A DNA stretch of 64,000 bases from Aliiroseovarius sp. S1339 (GTDB lineage Bacteria; Pseudomonadota; Alphaproteobacteria; Rhodobacterales; Rhodobacteraceae), in assembly GCF_023195695.1 (NCBI RefSeq), contig NZ_JALPQG010000001.1, positions 1 through 64,000 of the forward strand. Reading direction: 5' to 3'. Positions 37,286-46,476 of the stretch are shown in pieces. The position numbers and the translations under genes are program-made. The notes beneath the pieces were generated by a model. It did not search any database. It worked only from the letters and a program-made list of their open reading frames with translations, and was not told where the DNA came from. Position 1 is the first letter of the stretch, and the number at the start of each line of letters is the position of its first letter.

Positions 37286-38338
37286 TCAGTTGGTCAGAAC
37301 GTCTTCTGCCGCAACAGACGCTTGGGTGGCGGCCAGTTCCGGGTCAGCCACCAGGCCATATTCCGACAGCGGGCCGTCGGGTCCGGCAATCTCGTCCGAG
37401 ATGAAGAATTCCGCGAATTCTTTTACACCGGGGATGACGCCGATATGGGCCTTCTTGATGTAAAAATATAGCGGGCGCGACACGGGGTATTCGCCGGACG
37501 CAATCGTGTCCGTTGACGGTGCGACGCCCGACATGGTCGCCACTTTCAACGCGTCAGTGTTGTTTTCGTAAAAAGCCAGACCGAAGATCCCGATGCCATC
37601 CTTATTTGACGAGATCGACGCAAGCGTTTCGGTATAGTCGCCGTCGATATCGACGGATTTGCCATCGGTGCGCACTTTGTAACACATCTTGGCCGCGGCT
37701 TTCGCCTTGGCCTTGTCGTCGTCACCTTCCGCACCTGCCAGAAACGCGTCATATGCGCCGGTTGCCTTACAGCCTGCTTCCATCACTTTCACCTCAAACA
37801 CTTCGCGGGTGCCGTGTTTGGTGCCGGGGATGAACGCTGCGATGTCCGTGTTGGGCAGGTCGGCGTTGAGATCAGACCATTTTTTATGGGGGTTCTCGAC
37901 CAGCTTGCCGTCGACAACCACCTGCGCGCCAAGGGCGTGATAGATGTCGGCTGGATCAAACGTGGTAAAGTCGGGTCCTTCGATCTGGCTCGCGAACACG
38001 ATGCCATCATAGCCGATCCGAACCTCCAAGATATCGGTGACACCTGCGTCGGCGCAAGCGGCGACCTCGCTGTCTTTGATCTTGCGTGACGCGTTCGCGA
38101 TGTCGATTGTGTTTTCGCCAACACCATCACAGAACCGTTTCAGACCAGCCGACGAGCCGCCCGATTCAACAACCGGGGTCGGGAAGTCGAAGTTCTCGCC
38201 GAAAGCTTCCGCAACGATCGCGGCATAGGGCAGCACGGTCGATGATCCGGCGATCTGAACCTGATCACGGGCGTGAGCAGCGGTTGCAGACACGGCGGCG
38301 ATCGCCAGCGTAGATGCGGTTAGGTTCACAAAGGACAT
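37286..38338 (-). CDS. pstS: Phosphate-binding periplasmic protein PstS
   Basis: 350 residues with a signal peptide (STLAIAAVSATAAHA, cut about residue 23). The phosphate-site motif IAGSSTVLPY begins the mature protein, and VVESGGSSAGLKRFCDGVGE and IPGTKHGTREVFEV carry further expected ligand residues. It is the first gene of the transporter operon. The candidate Pho box lies 74-106 bases upstream of its ATG. Confidence 0.9.
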   Translation of the reverse strand: MSFVNLTASTLAIAAVSATAAHARDQVQIAGSSTVLPYAAIVAEAFGENFDFPTPVVESGGSSAGLKRFCDGVGENTIDIANASRKIKDSEVAACADAGVTDILEVRIGYDGIVFASQIEGPDFTTFDPADIYHALGAQVVVDGKLVENPHKKWSDLNADLPNTDIAAFIPGTKHGTREVFEVKVMEAGCKATGAYDAFLAGAEGDDDKAKAKAAAKMCYKVRTDGKSVDIDGDYTETLASISSNKDGIGIFGLAFYENNTDALKVATMSGVAPSTDTIASGEYPVSRPLYFYIKKAHIGVIPGVKEFAEFFISDEIAGPDGPLSEYGLVADPELAATQASVAAEDVLTN

Positions 38339-38411
38339 GGATTTCTCCTGTTTTGAAATGGCATCGCCCGCTTGGACGACATGAGGTTGTCCTAGAGCTG
38401 TTGATCAAAGC

Positions 38412-38444
38412 TTTTGTGTAAGTTTTGTAAAAGTAGTGTGACAA
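38412..38444 (-). promoter_or_regulatory. Candidate Pho box, three 11-base repeats
   Basis: On the minus strand, three 11-base units follow one another: TTGTCACACTA (38444-38434), CTTTTACAAAA (38433-38423) and CTTACACAAAA (38422-38412). Units two and three match at 9 of 11 positions. The 7+4 layout and the TGTCAC/TTACAC cores agree with PhoB direct repeats (CTGTCAT plus four AT-rich bases). The position just upstream of pstS is as expected. Confidence 0.55.
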
Positions 38445-38503
38445 TTGGCGCCTGCAGACCGATTTTCTGCCTCAGAACAGAAACAAACCAGCCCCGCAGC
38501 TTG

Positions 38504-39541
38504 TCAGGTTTTCGGTGGCAGCGGCAATGAAACCAAAAATGTACTGCCTTCGCCCGGCGTGCTTTCGATCCGCAGCCGCCCGCGATGGCGATTGACGATG
38601 TGTTTCACGATCGCCAGCCCCAACCCGGTGCCGCCGAGCGCGCGCGAGCGATGGTCATCGACGCGATAGAACCGCTCGGTCAATCTTCCCAGATGCTTTG
38701 GGTCGATGCCTTCGCCGTCGTCTTGGACCGTGATTTGTAAGCCCGGCCCTTTGAATGCCGGGATCATGTCCGCAGACTTGACCGTTACCTGAACCGACCC
38801 GCCTTCGCGACCATACTTGATCGCGTTTTCAAATAGGTTGGTGAAAACCTGAATAAGCTGGTCCCTGTCCCCCAGCACAACAATCGAGCGCGGTGCGTCA
38901 AAGTTGGTGTGAAAGACAACCCCTCGTTCGCCCGCCGCCGGGCTGAGTGCGTTGATCACCGACAATATGACCTGATCCAACTCGATCAAATCAGTGGGGC
39001 GCATACGCACCATGTCTTCAACGCGGCTCAGGGACAAGAGGTCTGTCACCAGCCGGTTCATCCGGTTCGCTTCCCCATCCATAATATCCAAAAACCGCGC
39101 GCGCGCGTCAGGATCGTCGCGTGCAGGGCCGCGCAAGGTTTCTATAAAACCCGACAGCGCGGTCAACGGCGTGCGCAACTCGTGGCTGACATTCGCGACG
39201 AAATCCGACCGCATCTGCCCCGCCTCTTCATGAGACGACACGTCAACAAAGGTCAATACGACCGCATTTTCCGAGCGAACGGGGGCCACATGGACGTCAA
39301 AAACCAGTTCGCGACCGGGTCTTGACATGAGATAGCGAACGCTGGATTTGGGTGCGCCGGACAGCACCGATTCGACCGCCTCAAGTAATGCAGGTTGACG
39401 AACGGAGTTGGCAACATGTCGACCGATCAGATTGGCACCGAGCAAGTCCGTCGCCGCGTCATTTTGCTGCGTGACCCGGTGATCGCGACCGATCATCATG
39501 GTCGGCACCGGCAAGGCCTGCAAAATTTCAACTGACGCCAT
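38504..39541 (-). CDS. phoR: Phosphate regulon sensor kinase PhoR (no membrane segment)
   Basis: 345 residues. A PAS domain (residues 1-110, ILQALPVPTMMIGRDHRVTQ at the start) is followed by the dimerisation helix with the phosphoacceptor histidine (FVANVSHELRTPLTALSGF) and an ATPase domain with the N box (QVFTNLFENAIKYG), the G1 box (DDGEGI) and G2 (GGTGLGLAIVKHI). E. coli PhoR has an N-terminal membrane anchor; none is visible here. It lies upstream of pstS on the same strand, separate from phoB at the other end of the block. Confidence 0.88.
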   Translation of the reverse strand: MASVEILQALPVPTMMIGRDHRVTQQNDAATDLLGANLIGRHVANSVRQPALLEAVESVLSGAPKSSVRYLMSRPGRELVFDVHVAPVRSENAVVLTFVDVSSHEEAGQMRSDFVANVSHELRTPLTALSGFIETLRGPARDDPDARARFLDIMDGEANRMNRLVTDLLSLSRVEDMVRMRPTDLIELDQVILSVINALSPAAGERGVVFHTNFDAPRSIVVLGDRDQLIQVFTNLFENAIKYGREGGSVQVTVKSADMIPAFKGPGLQITVQDDGEGIDPKHLGRLTERFYRVDDHRSRALGGTGLGLAIVKHIVNRHRGRLRIESTPGEGSTFLVSLPLPPKT

Positions 39542-39768
39542 AACGCCCCCAAAACGGACTTCGTTTCCTCAGACCAATGAGATGGCCGGATAATAACGGC
39601 ACGTCAAACAGCAAAAATACAACATTCCGCGTGCAGAGAGAATTGCAAATTCCACGTTCGCCTTATATGTGCATTCGGGAAGGCAATCCGACGGGCGGGC
39701 ACGGCGTCCACCTGTCATTTCAAGCGGCTAATTGTGGCGATAGAATCCTCAGAACGGGAACCGGGTTG

Positions 39769-40155
39769 ATGGCAAGTGACCGCGCCGAAAAACCGATGCT
39801 ATTGGCATTGGGAGGCGATACATTCTTTGAATCCCTTTCTACGGATACATACCGTGTTTCGCACATGACGTGCGACGTTTTCTGTAAGATGACGCGGGAC
39901 GACTTCGAAGAAAAGTCGATCCAACTGGTGCTGTCAGCGTTGTTTTGCGCCCAGACGGATTGCATCGAAATTGGTCAGCGTTTACATAGTCTTGGATTTC
40001 AGGGCACCTATTTGATCCGCGCCGACACCCTACCAAACCCGGCCATCATCAAACGCGAACTCCGTCAGCTATATCCGGGTTTGGATTTTCGGATCGTTAT
40101 GCCCGACGAGATGACGCATGCTTTGGACAGCCCGGAGGCAGCAACCGGTCAATAG
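39769..40155 (+). CDS. Hypothetical protein with a receiver-like fold
   Basis: About 128 residues from ATG 39769 (MASDRAEKPMLLALGGDTFF); the frame stays open upstream to 39577 but that part does not look coding. The layout of alternating strands and helices (IQLVLSALFC, TDCIEIGQRLHSLGFQGTYL, PNPAIIKRELRQLYPGLDF) resembles a receiver or Rossmann-like domain without recognisable catalytic residues. No family recognised. It is divergent from phoR and overlaps the 3' end of the DUF6456 gene by seven bases. Confidence 0.55.
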   Translation: MASDRAEKPMLLALGGDTFFESLSTDTYRVSHMTCDVFCKMTRDDFEEKSIQLVLSALFCAQTDCIEIGQRLHSLGFQGTYLIRADTLPNPAIIKRELRQLYPGLDFRIVMPDEMTHALDSPEAATGQ

Positions 40156-41234
40156 ATCAGGTCATGGTCATCGCCAGAGACCTTGCCATAATGGCGCGCA
40201 AGATAGCTTAGCGCGACGCGCAACATGTATTTGCCTGACCGCGCGGGCATCGACATATCCGCCTCGACCCGTTCCATACCCCTTTCGTGACAGCATACCG
40301 CCATGGCAATCTGAGCGAGCTCTGGACCCAGCGCACCGATCGCATCCGAAAACCGCTTGCGGGCGTCAAGCTTGCGGTCCGAAGGGTGGCCGGACGGCGC
40401 TGGCGTCTGGATTGCAGCTTGCACCCGATCCCAGGTGGCCGTGCCCGACAGTGCAAACTTGCCCAAGGCAAAGTCGCGATGCAACCGTTCGGCTGCGTTC
40501 ACCAGATCGGGCGCAAGATAGGGTTGCTGGCGCCCTTTGGCACGCCCCAGAACCCGCACTGGGCTGTCTGCGCCGATGGGACGTTTTGACCGTGCGCCCT
40601 TCGATGAGTTGGCGGATTTTGCCCCTTTGTGAAGGTCGGTAAGCCCCACCTGTGCCTTGACAAATCCCGTTGCACGACTTTCCATCTGAGCCAGCATCCG
40701 GTTCAACGCCACCCGGCCCTCGGACGTCATGTGGTAACGGCAAATGCGCCCTTTGGTGCTGCCGTCGATCCAACCGCGAAGGGCCATCACCTCGACCACC
40801 TCGGTCGGGCCTTTGGCCAAGGCCACCGGGTCACCCCCCTCATTGGCCGCCAGCACGACGGCGGTGTCGACGCCCTGACTGACAACCATCACGGCCTTGT
40901 CTTTCATCATCGCCCGCAACAACCTGAGCATATGGGGCGATACGGGGTCGTCCTCGATCGTTTCCAATGTGGCCTCAATCGCTTCAAGGTCGGCCTGCCC
41001 GTCGCGCACGCCTTCGCCCAAGCGGGTTAACAGGGAATCAACCAACGGATCATCCCGGCGCGCCTCGGTCTTGCGCACTTGGCGCATCACGGTCGAAGCA
41101 TGAACCCCCATATCGCGCGCAAGTGCCCGGATCGACGCGCCCTTTTCGGTATGTTTTAGATACAGATGGACCTCGTCCGGCAACCAGCGCAATACAGTGT
41201 TGTGTTCGATCCCAGATGGCGTCGCGTTTTGCAT
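40149..41234 (-). CDS. DUF6456 protein with helix-turn-helix
   Basis: 361 residues. A helix-turn-helix lies near residues 30-55 (KGASIRALARDMGVHASTVM). A conserved C-terminal region from about residue 240 (LVNAAERLHRDFALGKFAL, DRKLDARKRFSDAIGALGPE, GMERVEADMSMPARSGKYML) corresponds to the DUF6456 domain of Rhodobacterales proteins, and SYLARHYG ends the protein. Probably a DNA-binding regulator; target unknown. It is divergent from the DUF6477 gene. Confidence 0.75.
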   Translation of the reverse strand: MQNATPSGIEHNTVLRWLPDEVHLYLKHTEKGASIRALARDMGVHASTVMRQVRKTEARRDDPLVDSLLTRLGEGVRDGQADLEAIEATLETIEDDPVSPHMLRLLRAMMKDKAVMVVSQGVDTAVVLAANEGGDPVALAKGPTEVVEVMALRGWIDGSTKGRICRYHMTSEGRVALNRMLAQMESRATGFVKAQVGLTDLHKGAKSANSSKGARSKRPIGADSPVRVLGRAKGRQQPYLAPDLVNAAERLHRDFALGKFALSGTATWDRVQAAIQTPAPSGHPSDRKLDARKRFSDAIGALGPELAQIAMAVCCHERGMERVEADMSMPARSGKYMLRVALSYLARHYGKVSGDDHDLIY

Positions 41235-41478
41235 TCAAGCCCCTTCCAATTGGCGTTCCGTGCGTTTCGCGATATCCCACCGCGCAACCGCAGGTTGAAT
41301 TTAAGCCGATAGACCTATCATTCGTTTGGTTAGCGGTTCGTTAACCCATATCGCTCGCAGTAAGGATTGTTGCCAAAGCGGTAAGATTTGTTAAAGCCTG
41401 CGAACGGTGCAAATCGCCCTCGCGCAACACCCGCTTTGGTTGAGTCATGATCACGAGGAATCACTGAAAGGGATCCTC

Positions 41479-41775
41479 ATGACTGACGCCTTCACTTGCT
41501 TTAAAGCACTTCGCCGCCCCCGCCTTCTGGTGCGGGCTGCGCGCTTCGGATTGGTCGACTATAACCGCGATAGAGACTTGAAAAAGCTTATGAAAACCGC
41601 CGCGACACCTAGTCCGGCCAATGCGGTTAACGAATTGTTGCAGGAAGAAGCGCGGCTAGAGGATACACGCAAAACGGGGGATGCGTCCTACTCCATTGCT
41701 TATCATGTCGAGATTCTGATCGCCCTGATGTCGGAAGTGCGACTGCTTCCGCACGGCCCGCGTGAGGTCCGATGA
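41479..41775 (+). CDS. DUF6477 family protein
   Basis: 98 residues from ATG 41479, preceded by AAAGGGAT. FTCFKALRRPRLLVRAARFG and the helical ELLQEEARLEDTRKTGDASY place it in the small Rhodobacterales-specific DUF6477 family. Function unknown. The frame is open 24 codons upstream, but the chosen ATG matches family length. It is divergent from the DUF6456 gene, with 244 bases between them. Confidence 0.7.
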   Translation: MTDAFTCFKALRRPRLLVRAARFGLVDYNRDRDLKKLMKTAATPSPANAVNELLQEEARLEDTRKTGDASYSIAYHVEILIALMSEVRLLPHGPREVR

Positions 41776-41797
41776 TCGCATCTGAGACCTCAATAAG

Positions 41798-41821
41798 TAA
41801 GGGGGCCGTTAAGCCCCCTTA
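41798..41821. terminator. Hairpin between convergent DUF6477 and MttB-like genes
   Basis: TAAGGGGGC at 41798-41806 pairs perfectly with GCCCCCTTA at 41813-41821 across a six-base loop. It lies between two convergent genes and may serve both. No long T-run follows on either strand, so efficiency is uncertain. Confidence 0.5.
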
Positions 41822-41875
41822 CCCAGTCGTTAACCGTATCGAACGGACACGGAACAGTTGGTAAACGATTCCGTC

Positions 41876-43417
41876 TTAGCCAAACGCATCAGGCATGGAT
41901 GCCTTTTTGGCTTCAACATAATCGCGCAAGCCTTCGGCGATCCCAGGATCCATGCCGGGCTGTTGGTAATCTGTCAGCAGTTTCGCGACGCGGGCAGATG
42001 CCAATGCCTCGGTGTCGCGCGCGCCTTCTTCTTCCCACGTCTCAAACGGTTTGTAATCCAACAGGTCCGAGCGCCAGAAGGCCGATTTGAAATTCGCCTG
42101 CGTATGCGCGCAACCAAGATAATGCCCGCCCGGCCCAACCTCACGGATCGCGTCCATCGCTTGCCCGTTTTCGTCGATTGAAATGCCCTGTGCCAAATGG
42201 TGCAGCGTGCCAAGCTGGTCGGCATCCATGACGAATTTCTCAAGGCTGGCGACCAGTCCGCCCTCAAGCCAACCCGCCGCATGCAGCATGAAGTTTACGC
42301 CGGACAAAAGGCCCATATTCAAGCTGTTGGCCGTTTCATAGGCTGCTTGCGCATCTGGCAGTTTCGACCCGTTAAATGAGCCCGCAGAACGATATGGCAG
42401 ACCCAAACGACGGAATAGCTGCCCCGCGCCATAGGTCACATGTGCGGCTTCAGGCGTGCCGAAAGTTGGCGCGCCAGAATTCATGTCGATCGACGATACA
42501 AACGTGCCCGCCACAACCGGCGCACCTTTGCGGATCAACTGGCTATAGGCCACGCCTGCCAGCACCTCGGCCAGCACTTGCGTCAGGGTGCCTGCGACCG
42601 ATACCGGTGCCATGGCACCACCGACAATAAACGGCGAGATGATGGAGGCTTGGTTGTTGGCGGCAAACACCTCCATCGCGCCCATCATCACGTCGTCATA
42701 TTGCATCGGCGAGTTTATGTTGATGAGCGACGTCATCACCGTGTTGTCCCGCACGAAGTCTTTGCCAAACAGAATCTCGGACATCTCAATACTGTCCTGG
42801 GCGCGTTCGGGCGCAGTTACGGACCCCATGTAAGGCTTGTCCGACAGGGTCATATGGGCGTGTAACATGTCCAGATGACGCTTGTTCACCGCCACGTCGG
42901 TCGGCTCGCACACCGTGCCACCAGAATGGTGCAGCCACTTGGACATATAAGTCAGCTTCACGAATTTGCGGAAATCCTGCATCGTTGCGTAACGACGCCC
43001 GCCTGCCACGTCGCGCACGAAGGGTGGGCCATAGACGGGTGCAAGCACCAGATGGTTGCCGCCAATTTCGACATTCCGTTCGGGATTGCGGGCATGCTGC
43101 GTAAACTGGCTGGGCGCCGTTTTGCACAGCTCACGCGCCAATCCGCGCGGGATACGCACCCGTTCCCCGTCAATATCGGCCCCCGCCTCTTTCCACCGCT
43201 CAAGTGCGGCAGGGTTTTCAACGAAATTGACGCCGATTTCCTCAAGCACCGTTTCGGCGTTGTATTCGATGATCTCCATCGCCTCTTCGTTGAGGATTTC
43301 GAGATTGGGAATGTTGCGCGTGATGAATTTCGCACATTCGATGCGAACGGCGGTGCGTTCAGCGCGACGAGCAGCGCCGCCGCCCCCGCGACCACGACGG
43401 GTGGGTGCCTCGGTCAT
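41876..43417 (-). CDS. Trimethylamine methyltransferase (MttB) superfamily protein, non-pyrrolysine
   Basis: 513 residues. MttB-superfamily features include LEILNEEAMEIIEYNAETVL at the N-terminus, RIPRGLARELCKTAPSQF, TVMTSLININSPMQYDD and VGPGGHYLGCAHTQANFKSA near the C-terminus. It has no in-frame TAG, so it is of the glycine betaine methyltransferase-like branch and not the pyrrolysine TMA enzyme. No corrinoid protein gene lies nearby. Substrate is unknown; a quaternary amine is likely. I placed the start at 43417 (GGAGGA nine bases before). The frame continues 243 codons upstream, antisense to guaA, and is taken as a shadow. Confidence 0.8.
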   Translation of the reverse strand: MTEAPTRRGRGGGGAARRAERTAVRIECAKFITRNIPNLEILNEEAMEIIEYNAETVLEEIGVNFVENPAALERWKEAGADIDGERVRIPRGLARELCKTAPSQFTQHARNPERNVEIGGNHLVLAPVYGPPFVRDVAGGRRYATMQDFRKFVKLTYMSKWLHHSGGTVCEPTDVAVNKRHLDMLHAHMTLSDKPYMGSVTAPERAQDSIEMSEILFGKDFVRDNTVMTSLININSPMQYDDVMMGAMEVFAANNQASIISPFIVGGAMAPVSVAGTLTQVLAEVLAGVAYSQLIRKGAPVVAGTFVSSIDMNSGAPTFGTPEAAHVTYGAGQLFRRLGLPYRSAGSFNGSKLPDAQAAYETANSLNMGLLSGVNFMLHAAGWLEGGLVASLEKFVMDADQLGTLHHLAQGISIDENGQAMDAIREVGPGGHYLGCAHTQANFKSAFWRSDLLDYKPFETWEEEGARDTEALASARVAKLLTDYQQPGMDPGIAEGLRDYVEAKKASMPDAFG

Positions 43418-43603
43418 GGTAATCCTCCAAAATGTCCTGTTGATTTGTGAATATCCTGCGGTCCCCGCTAAATCCGCTCGCAAGCGTCCTTCATGGGGCA
43501 AAAGCGACATCCTGCCGGTAAAGCCAGAAAAAAACGTCCGCCAGATGGCGTTGATGCGCGCGCGGGACTTGCTTTGCCCGGGCCCCTGCCCTAATCCGAC
43601 GAC

Positions 43604-45163
43604 ATGACAGATCAAAGCCACGACCGCCTTCTTATCATCGACTTCGGCAGCCAGGTGACGCAACTTATCGCGCGCCGCCTGCGCGAGCTGAACGTCTATT
43701 GCGAAATTCACCCCTACCAGAAGGTCACGATGGGTTTCGTGCGCGAAATGGCCCCGAAAGCGGTGATTTTGTCTGGCGGCCCTGACAGCGTCACCCGTGA
43801 GGGCAGTCCGCGCGCGCCACAAGAGATTTTCGACTATGGTGTGCCCATTCTGGGCATCTGCTATGGTCAGCAGACCATGATGACCCAGTTGGGCGGCAAA
43901 GTGGAAAGCGGCCACGGCACGGCAGAGTTCGGCCGCGCCTATGTGACCCCCAGCGCCAAGCTCGACTTGTTGGACGGCTGGTTTGACCACGGCGTTGAAC
44001 AGGTCTGGATGAGCCACGGCGACCATGTCTCTGAAATCGCTCCGGGTTTTGAGGTCTATGGAACCTCGCCCAACGCCCCCTTCGCGATCACCGCCGATGC
44101 CAGCCGTCATTTCTATGCCGTGCAGTTCCACCCGGAAGTGCACCACACCCCCAAAGGGGCGAAACTTTACGAGAATTTCGTGAAGCTGGCCGGGTTCAAA
44201 GGCGACTGGACCATGGACGCCTATCGCGACGAGGCGATCCGCGTCATTCGTGAACAGGTTGGCGAAAAGAAAGTGATCTGTGGCCTGTCCGGCGGCGTGG
44301 ACAGCTCAGTGGCCGCTGTGCTCATCCACGAAGCCATTGGCGATCAGTTGACCTGCGTTTTTGTCGACCACGGATTGCTGCGTAAAGGTGAAGCCGAAGA
44401 GGTCGTGACCATGTTCCGCGACCATTACAACATGCAACTGATCCATGCAGATGAGCAGGAGCTGTTTCTGGGCGAGTTGGACGGGCAAAGCGACCCCGAA
44501 ACCAAGCGCAAGATCATTGGTCGCCTGTTCATCGACGTGTTCCAGAAACATGCCGACCAGATCGAGGGCGCAGAGTTTTTGGCCCAAGGCACGCTGTATC
44601 CGGACGTCATCGAAAGTGTCAGCTTTTCTGGCGGCCCGTCGGTGACAATCAAGTCGCATCACAATGTGGGTGGCCTGCCCGAGAAGATGGGCCTGAAGCT
44701 GGTCGAGCCGCTGCGCGAGTTGTTCAAAGACGAAGTGCGCGCCTTGGGTCGCGAACTCGGCCTACCGCAAAGCTTCATCGGTCGCCACCCCTTCCCCGGC
44801 CCCGGTCTTGCCATCCGCTGCCCCGGAGAGATCACCCGCGCCAAGCTCGACATTCTGCGCGAAGCGGACGCTGTCTATATCGACCAAATCCGCAAACACG
44901 GATTGTATGACGAGATCTGGCAGGCCTTTGTCGCGATCCTGCCCGTCCGCACCGTGGGTGTGATGGGCGATGGGCGCACCTATGACTATGCCTGTGCGCT
45001 GCGTGCCGTGACCTCGGTGGACGGTATGACAGCCGATTACTATCCGTTCAGCCACGAATTTCTTGGTGAAACCGCGACCCGGATCATCAACGAGGTCAAG
45101 GGCATCAACCGCGTCACCTATGACGTGACCTCGAAGCCACCCGGCACGATCGAGTGGGAATGA
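43604..45163 (+). CDS. guaA: GMP synthase (glutamine-hydrolysing)
   Basis: 519 residues, full length. The N-terminal class I glutamine amidotransferase domain has the nucleophile cysteine in [10 protein letters not shown] and [10 protein letters not shown] for the catalytic His-Glu pair. The ATP pyrophosphatase P-loop is [14 protein letters not shown], and the C-terminal dimerisation domain ends [16 protein letters not shown]. It makes GMP from XMP. No strong ribosome site is seen before the ATG. A clear terminator follows. Confidence 0.96.
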   Translation: MTDQSHDRLLIIDFGSQVTQLIARRLRELNVYCEIHPYQKVTMGFVREMAPKAVILSGGPDSVTREGSPRAPQEIFDYGVPILGICYGQQTMMTQLGGKVESGHGTAEFGRAYVTPSAKLDLLDGWFDHGVEQVWMSHGDHVSEIAPGFEVYGTSPNAPFAITADASRHFYAVQFHPEVHHTPKGAKLYENFVKLAGFKGDWTMDAYRDEAIRVIREQVGEKKVICGLSGGVDSSVAAVLIHEAIGDQLTCVFVDHGLLRKGEAEEVVTMFRDHYNMQLIHADEQELFLGELDGQSDPETKRKIIGRLFIDVFQKHADQIEGAEFLAQGTLYPDVIESVSFSGGPSVTIKSHHNVGGLPEKMGLKLVEPLRELFKDEVRALGRELGLPQSFIGRHPFPGPGLAIRCPGEITRAKLDILREADAVYIDQIRKHGLYDEIWQAFVAILPVRTVGVMGDGRTYDYACALRAVTSVDGMTADYYPFSHEFLGETATRIINEVKGINRVTYDVTSKPPGTIEWE

Positions 45164-45176
45164 CACAACTACTAAA

Positions 45177-45207
45177 ATACGCCGCCGTAAGGGCGGCGTA
45201 TATATTT
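45177..45207 (+). terminator. Rho-independent terminator after guaA
   Basis: ATACGCCGCC at 45177-45186 and GGCGGCGTAT at 45192-45201 form a perfect ten-pair stem with a five-base loop, followed by ATATTTC. It begins 13 bases after the guaA stop. Confidence 0.75.
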
Positions 45208-45403
45208 CATGACGGTGTCACCCGCGCGCGACTGACATCACAGTAATTCCCCTCGCTTTCAATCCAGAGACTTGCTAGCCGTGAGAAATGTCGCAACCGC
45301 CTCGCATCATACTCTCCGGACATAAGGCCTGCATGAAATCAAGCCCTTGGGCCAGGATCACTGCGGGCATCCCACGTCGTTACAAGATCGAAGAGGTTGC
45401 GTC

Positions 45404-46282
45404 GTGACAGCGACCCTGCGGGCCGCGCTCTGGATGACCGGGGCGATAACGTCGTTCACGGCGATGGCCGTCGCGGGGCGCGCGGTCAGTCACCAACTGG
45501 ATACGTTCGAACTGATGCTCTACCGTTCCTGCGTTGGGTTTGTGATTATCCTGTCGATTGTTATGATCAACGGACGACAATGCGAACTGAGGACCGCAAA
45601 CGCCCCCCTGCATCTGCTGCGCAACCTTGCGCATTTCGCCGGACAGAACCTTTGGTTCTTCGCTCTGACGGCGATCCCGTTGGCACAAGTCTTTGCGTTG
45701 GAATTCACCTCGCCCCTGTGGGTCGCTGCTCTGGCGCCATTGGTGCTGGGCGAACGCCTGACCGCGACACGCGCCATCAGCGCCATGGTCGGTTTCGTCG
45801 GCATTCTGATCATCGCGCAGCCGGGGTCCGGGCTGGGCCTGTCAAACGGCATCGTCGCAGCCGCGCTGTCAGCGATCTGTTTTGCGTTCACCGCGATGTT
45901 CACCCGCAGGCTGACCCGGACCGAGACCACACTGGCGATCCTGATGTGGCTGACCGCGACACAGCTTGTGTTCGGGCTGATCACCGCAGGTTTCGACGGG
46001 AATATCACCCTGCCGACGTGGGCCACGGCCCCCTGGCTCGTGCTGATTGGATGTGCCGGACTTCTGGCGCATACCTGCTTGACCATCGCACTGTCGATCG
46101 CCCCGGCATCCGTGGTTATTCCGATCGACTTCACCCGCTTGCCGCTGATCGCGCTGATCGGGGCGGTGTTTTACGGCGAGCCGGTCGGCTGGGCTTTGGT
46201 TCTTGGCGGCGGTCTGATCGTTCTGGCGAACCTCGTCAACATCCGCGCCGAGTCGACCGTAAAACCGGCGCTCGGTAATTAA
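45404..46282 (+). CDS. EamA/DMT-family transporter
   Basis: 292 residues with about ten hydrophobic helices and the two EamA repeats: VALEFTSPLWVA-type region in the first (FALEFTSPLWVAALAPLVLG) and VVIPIDFTRLPLIALIGAVF in the second, each near the end of its half. The start is taken as GTG 45404 after an AGAGG site; an ATG ten codons later is possible. Substrates of this family vary and cannot be assigned. It is a single gene. Confidence 0.82.
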   Translation: MTATLRAALWMTGAITSFTAMAVAGRAVSHQLDTFELMLYRSCVGFVIILSIVMINGRQCELRTANAPLHLLRNLAHFAGQNLWFFALTAIPLAQVFALEFTSPLWVAALAPLVLGERLTATRAISAMVGFVGILIIAQPGSGLGLSNGIVAAALSAICFAFTAMFTRRLTRTETTLAILMWLTATQLVFGLITAGFDGNITLPTWATAPWLVLIGCAGLLAHTCLTIALSIAPASVVIPIDFTRLPLIALIGAVFYGEPVGWALVLGGGLIVLANLVNIRAESTVKPALGN

Positions 46283-46476
46283 TGCAAACTATACTAAAGT
46301 GTTTTGTTGCGATCATTTCTACCAGAAAGCGTGTCCTTTCCACATCGTTTAACGGGTTATAAACAACGCAGTGATATCTGACCCAAGGTAACGATTGACC
46401 AATATCAAGTGCGACAAATAGCTTGTTCCTAATGTAACTATGCATATTGGACAGTTAGTGGTTCACGGGAGGAACG

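Noticed and set aside
43418-44146. Upstream extension of the MttB-like frame, antisense to guaA
   Set aside because: It would add 243 residues with no MttB similarity and lies wholly within the start of guaA on the other strand; a good ribosome site marks the start at 43417.
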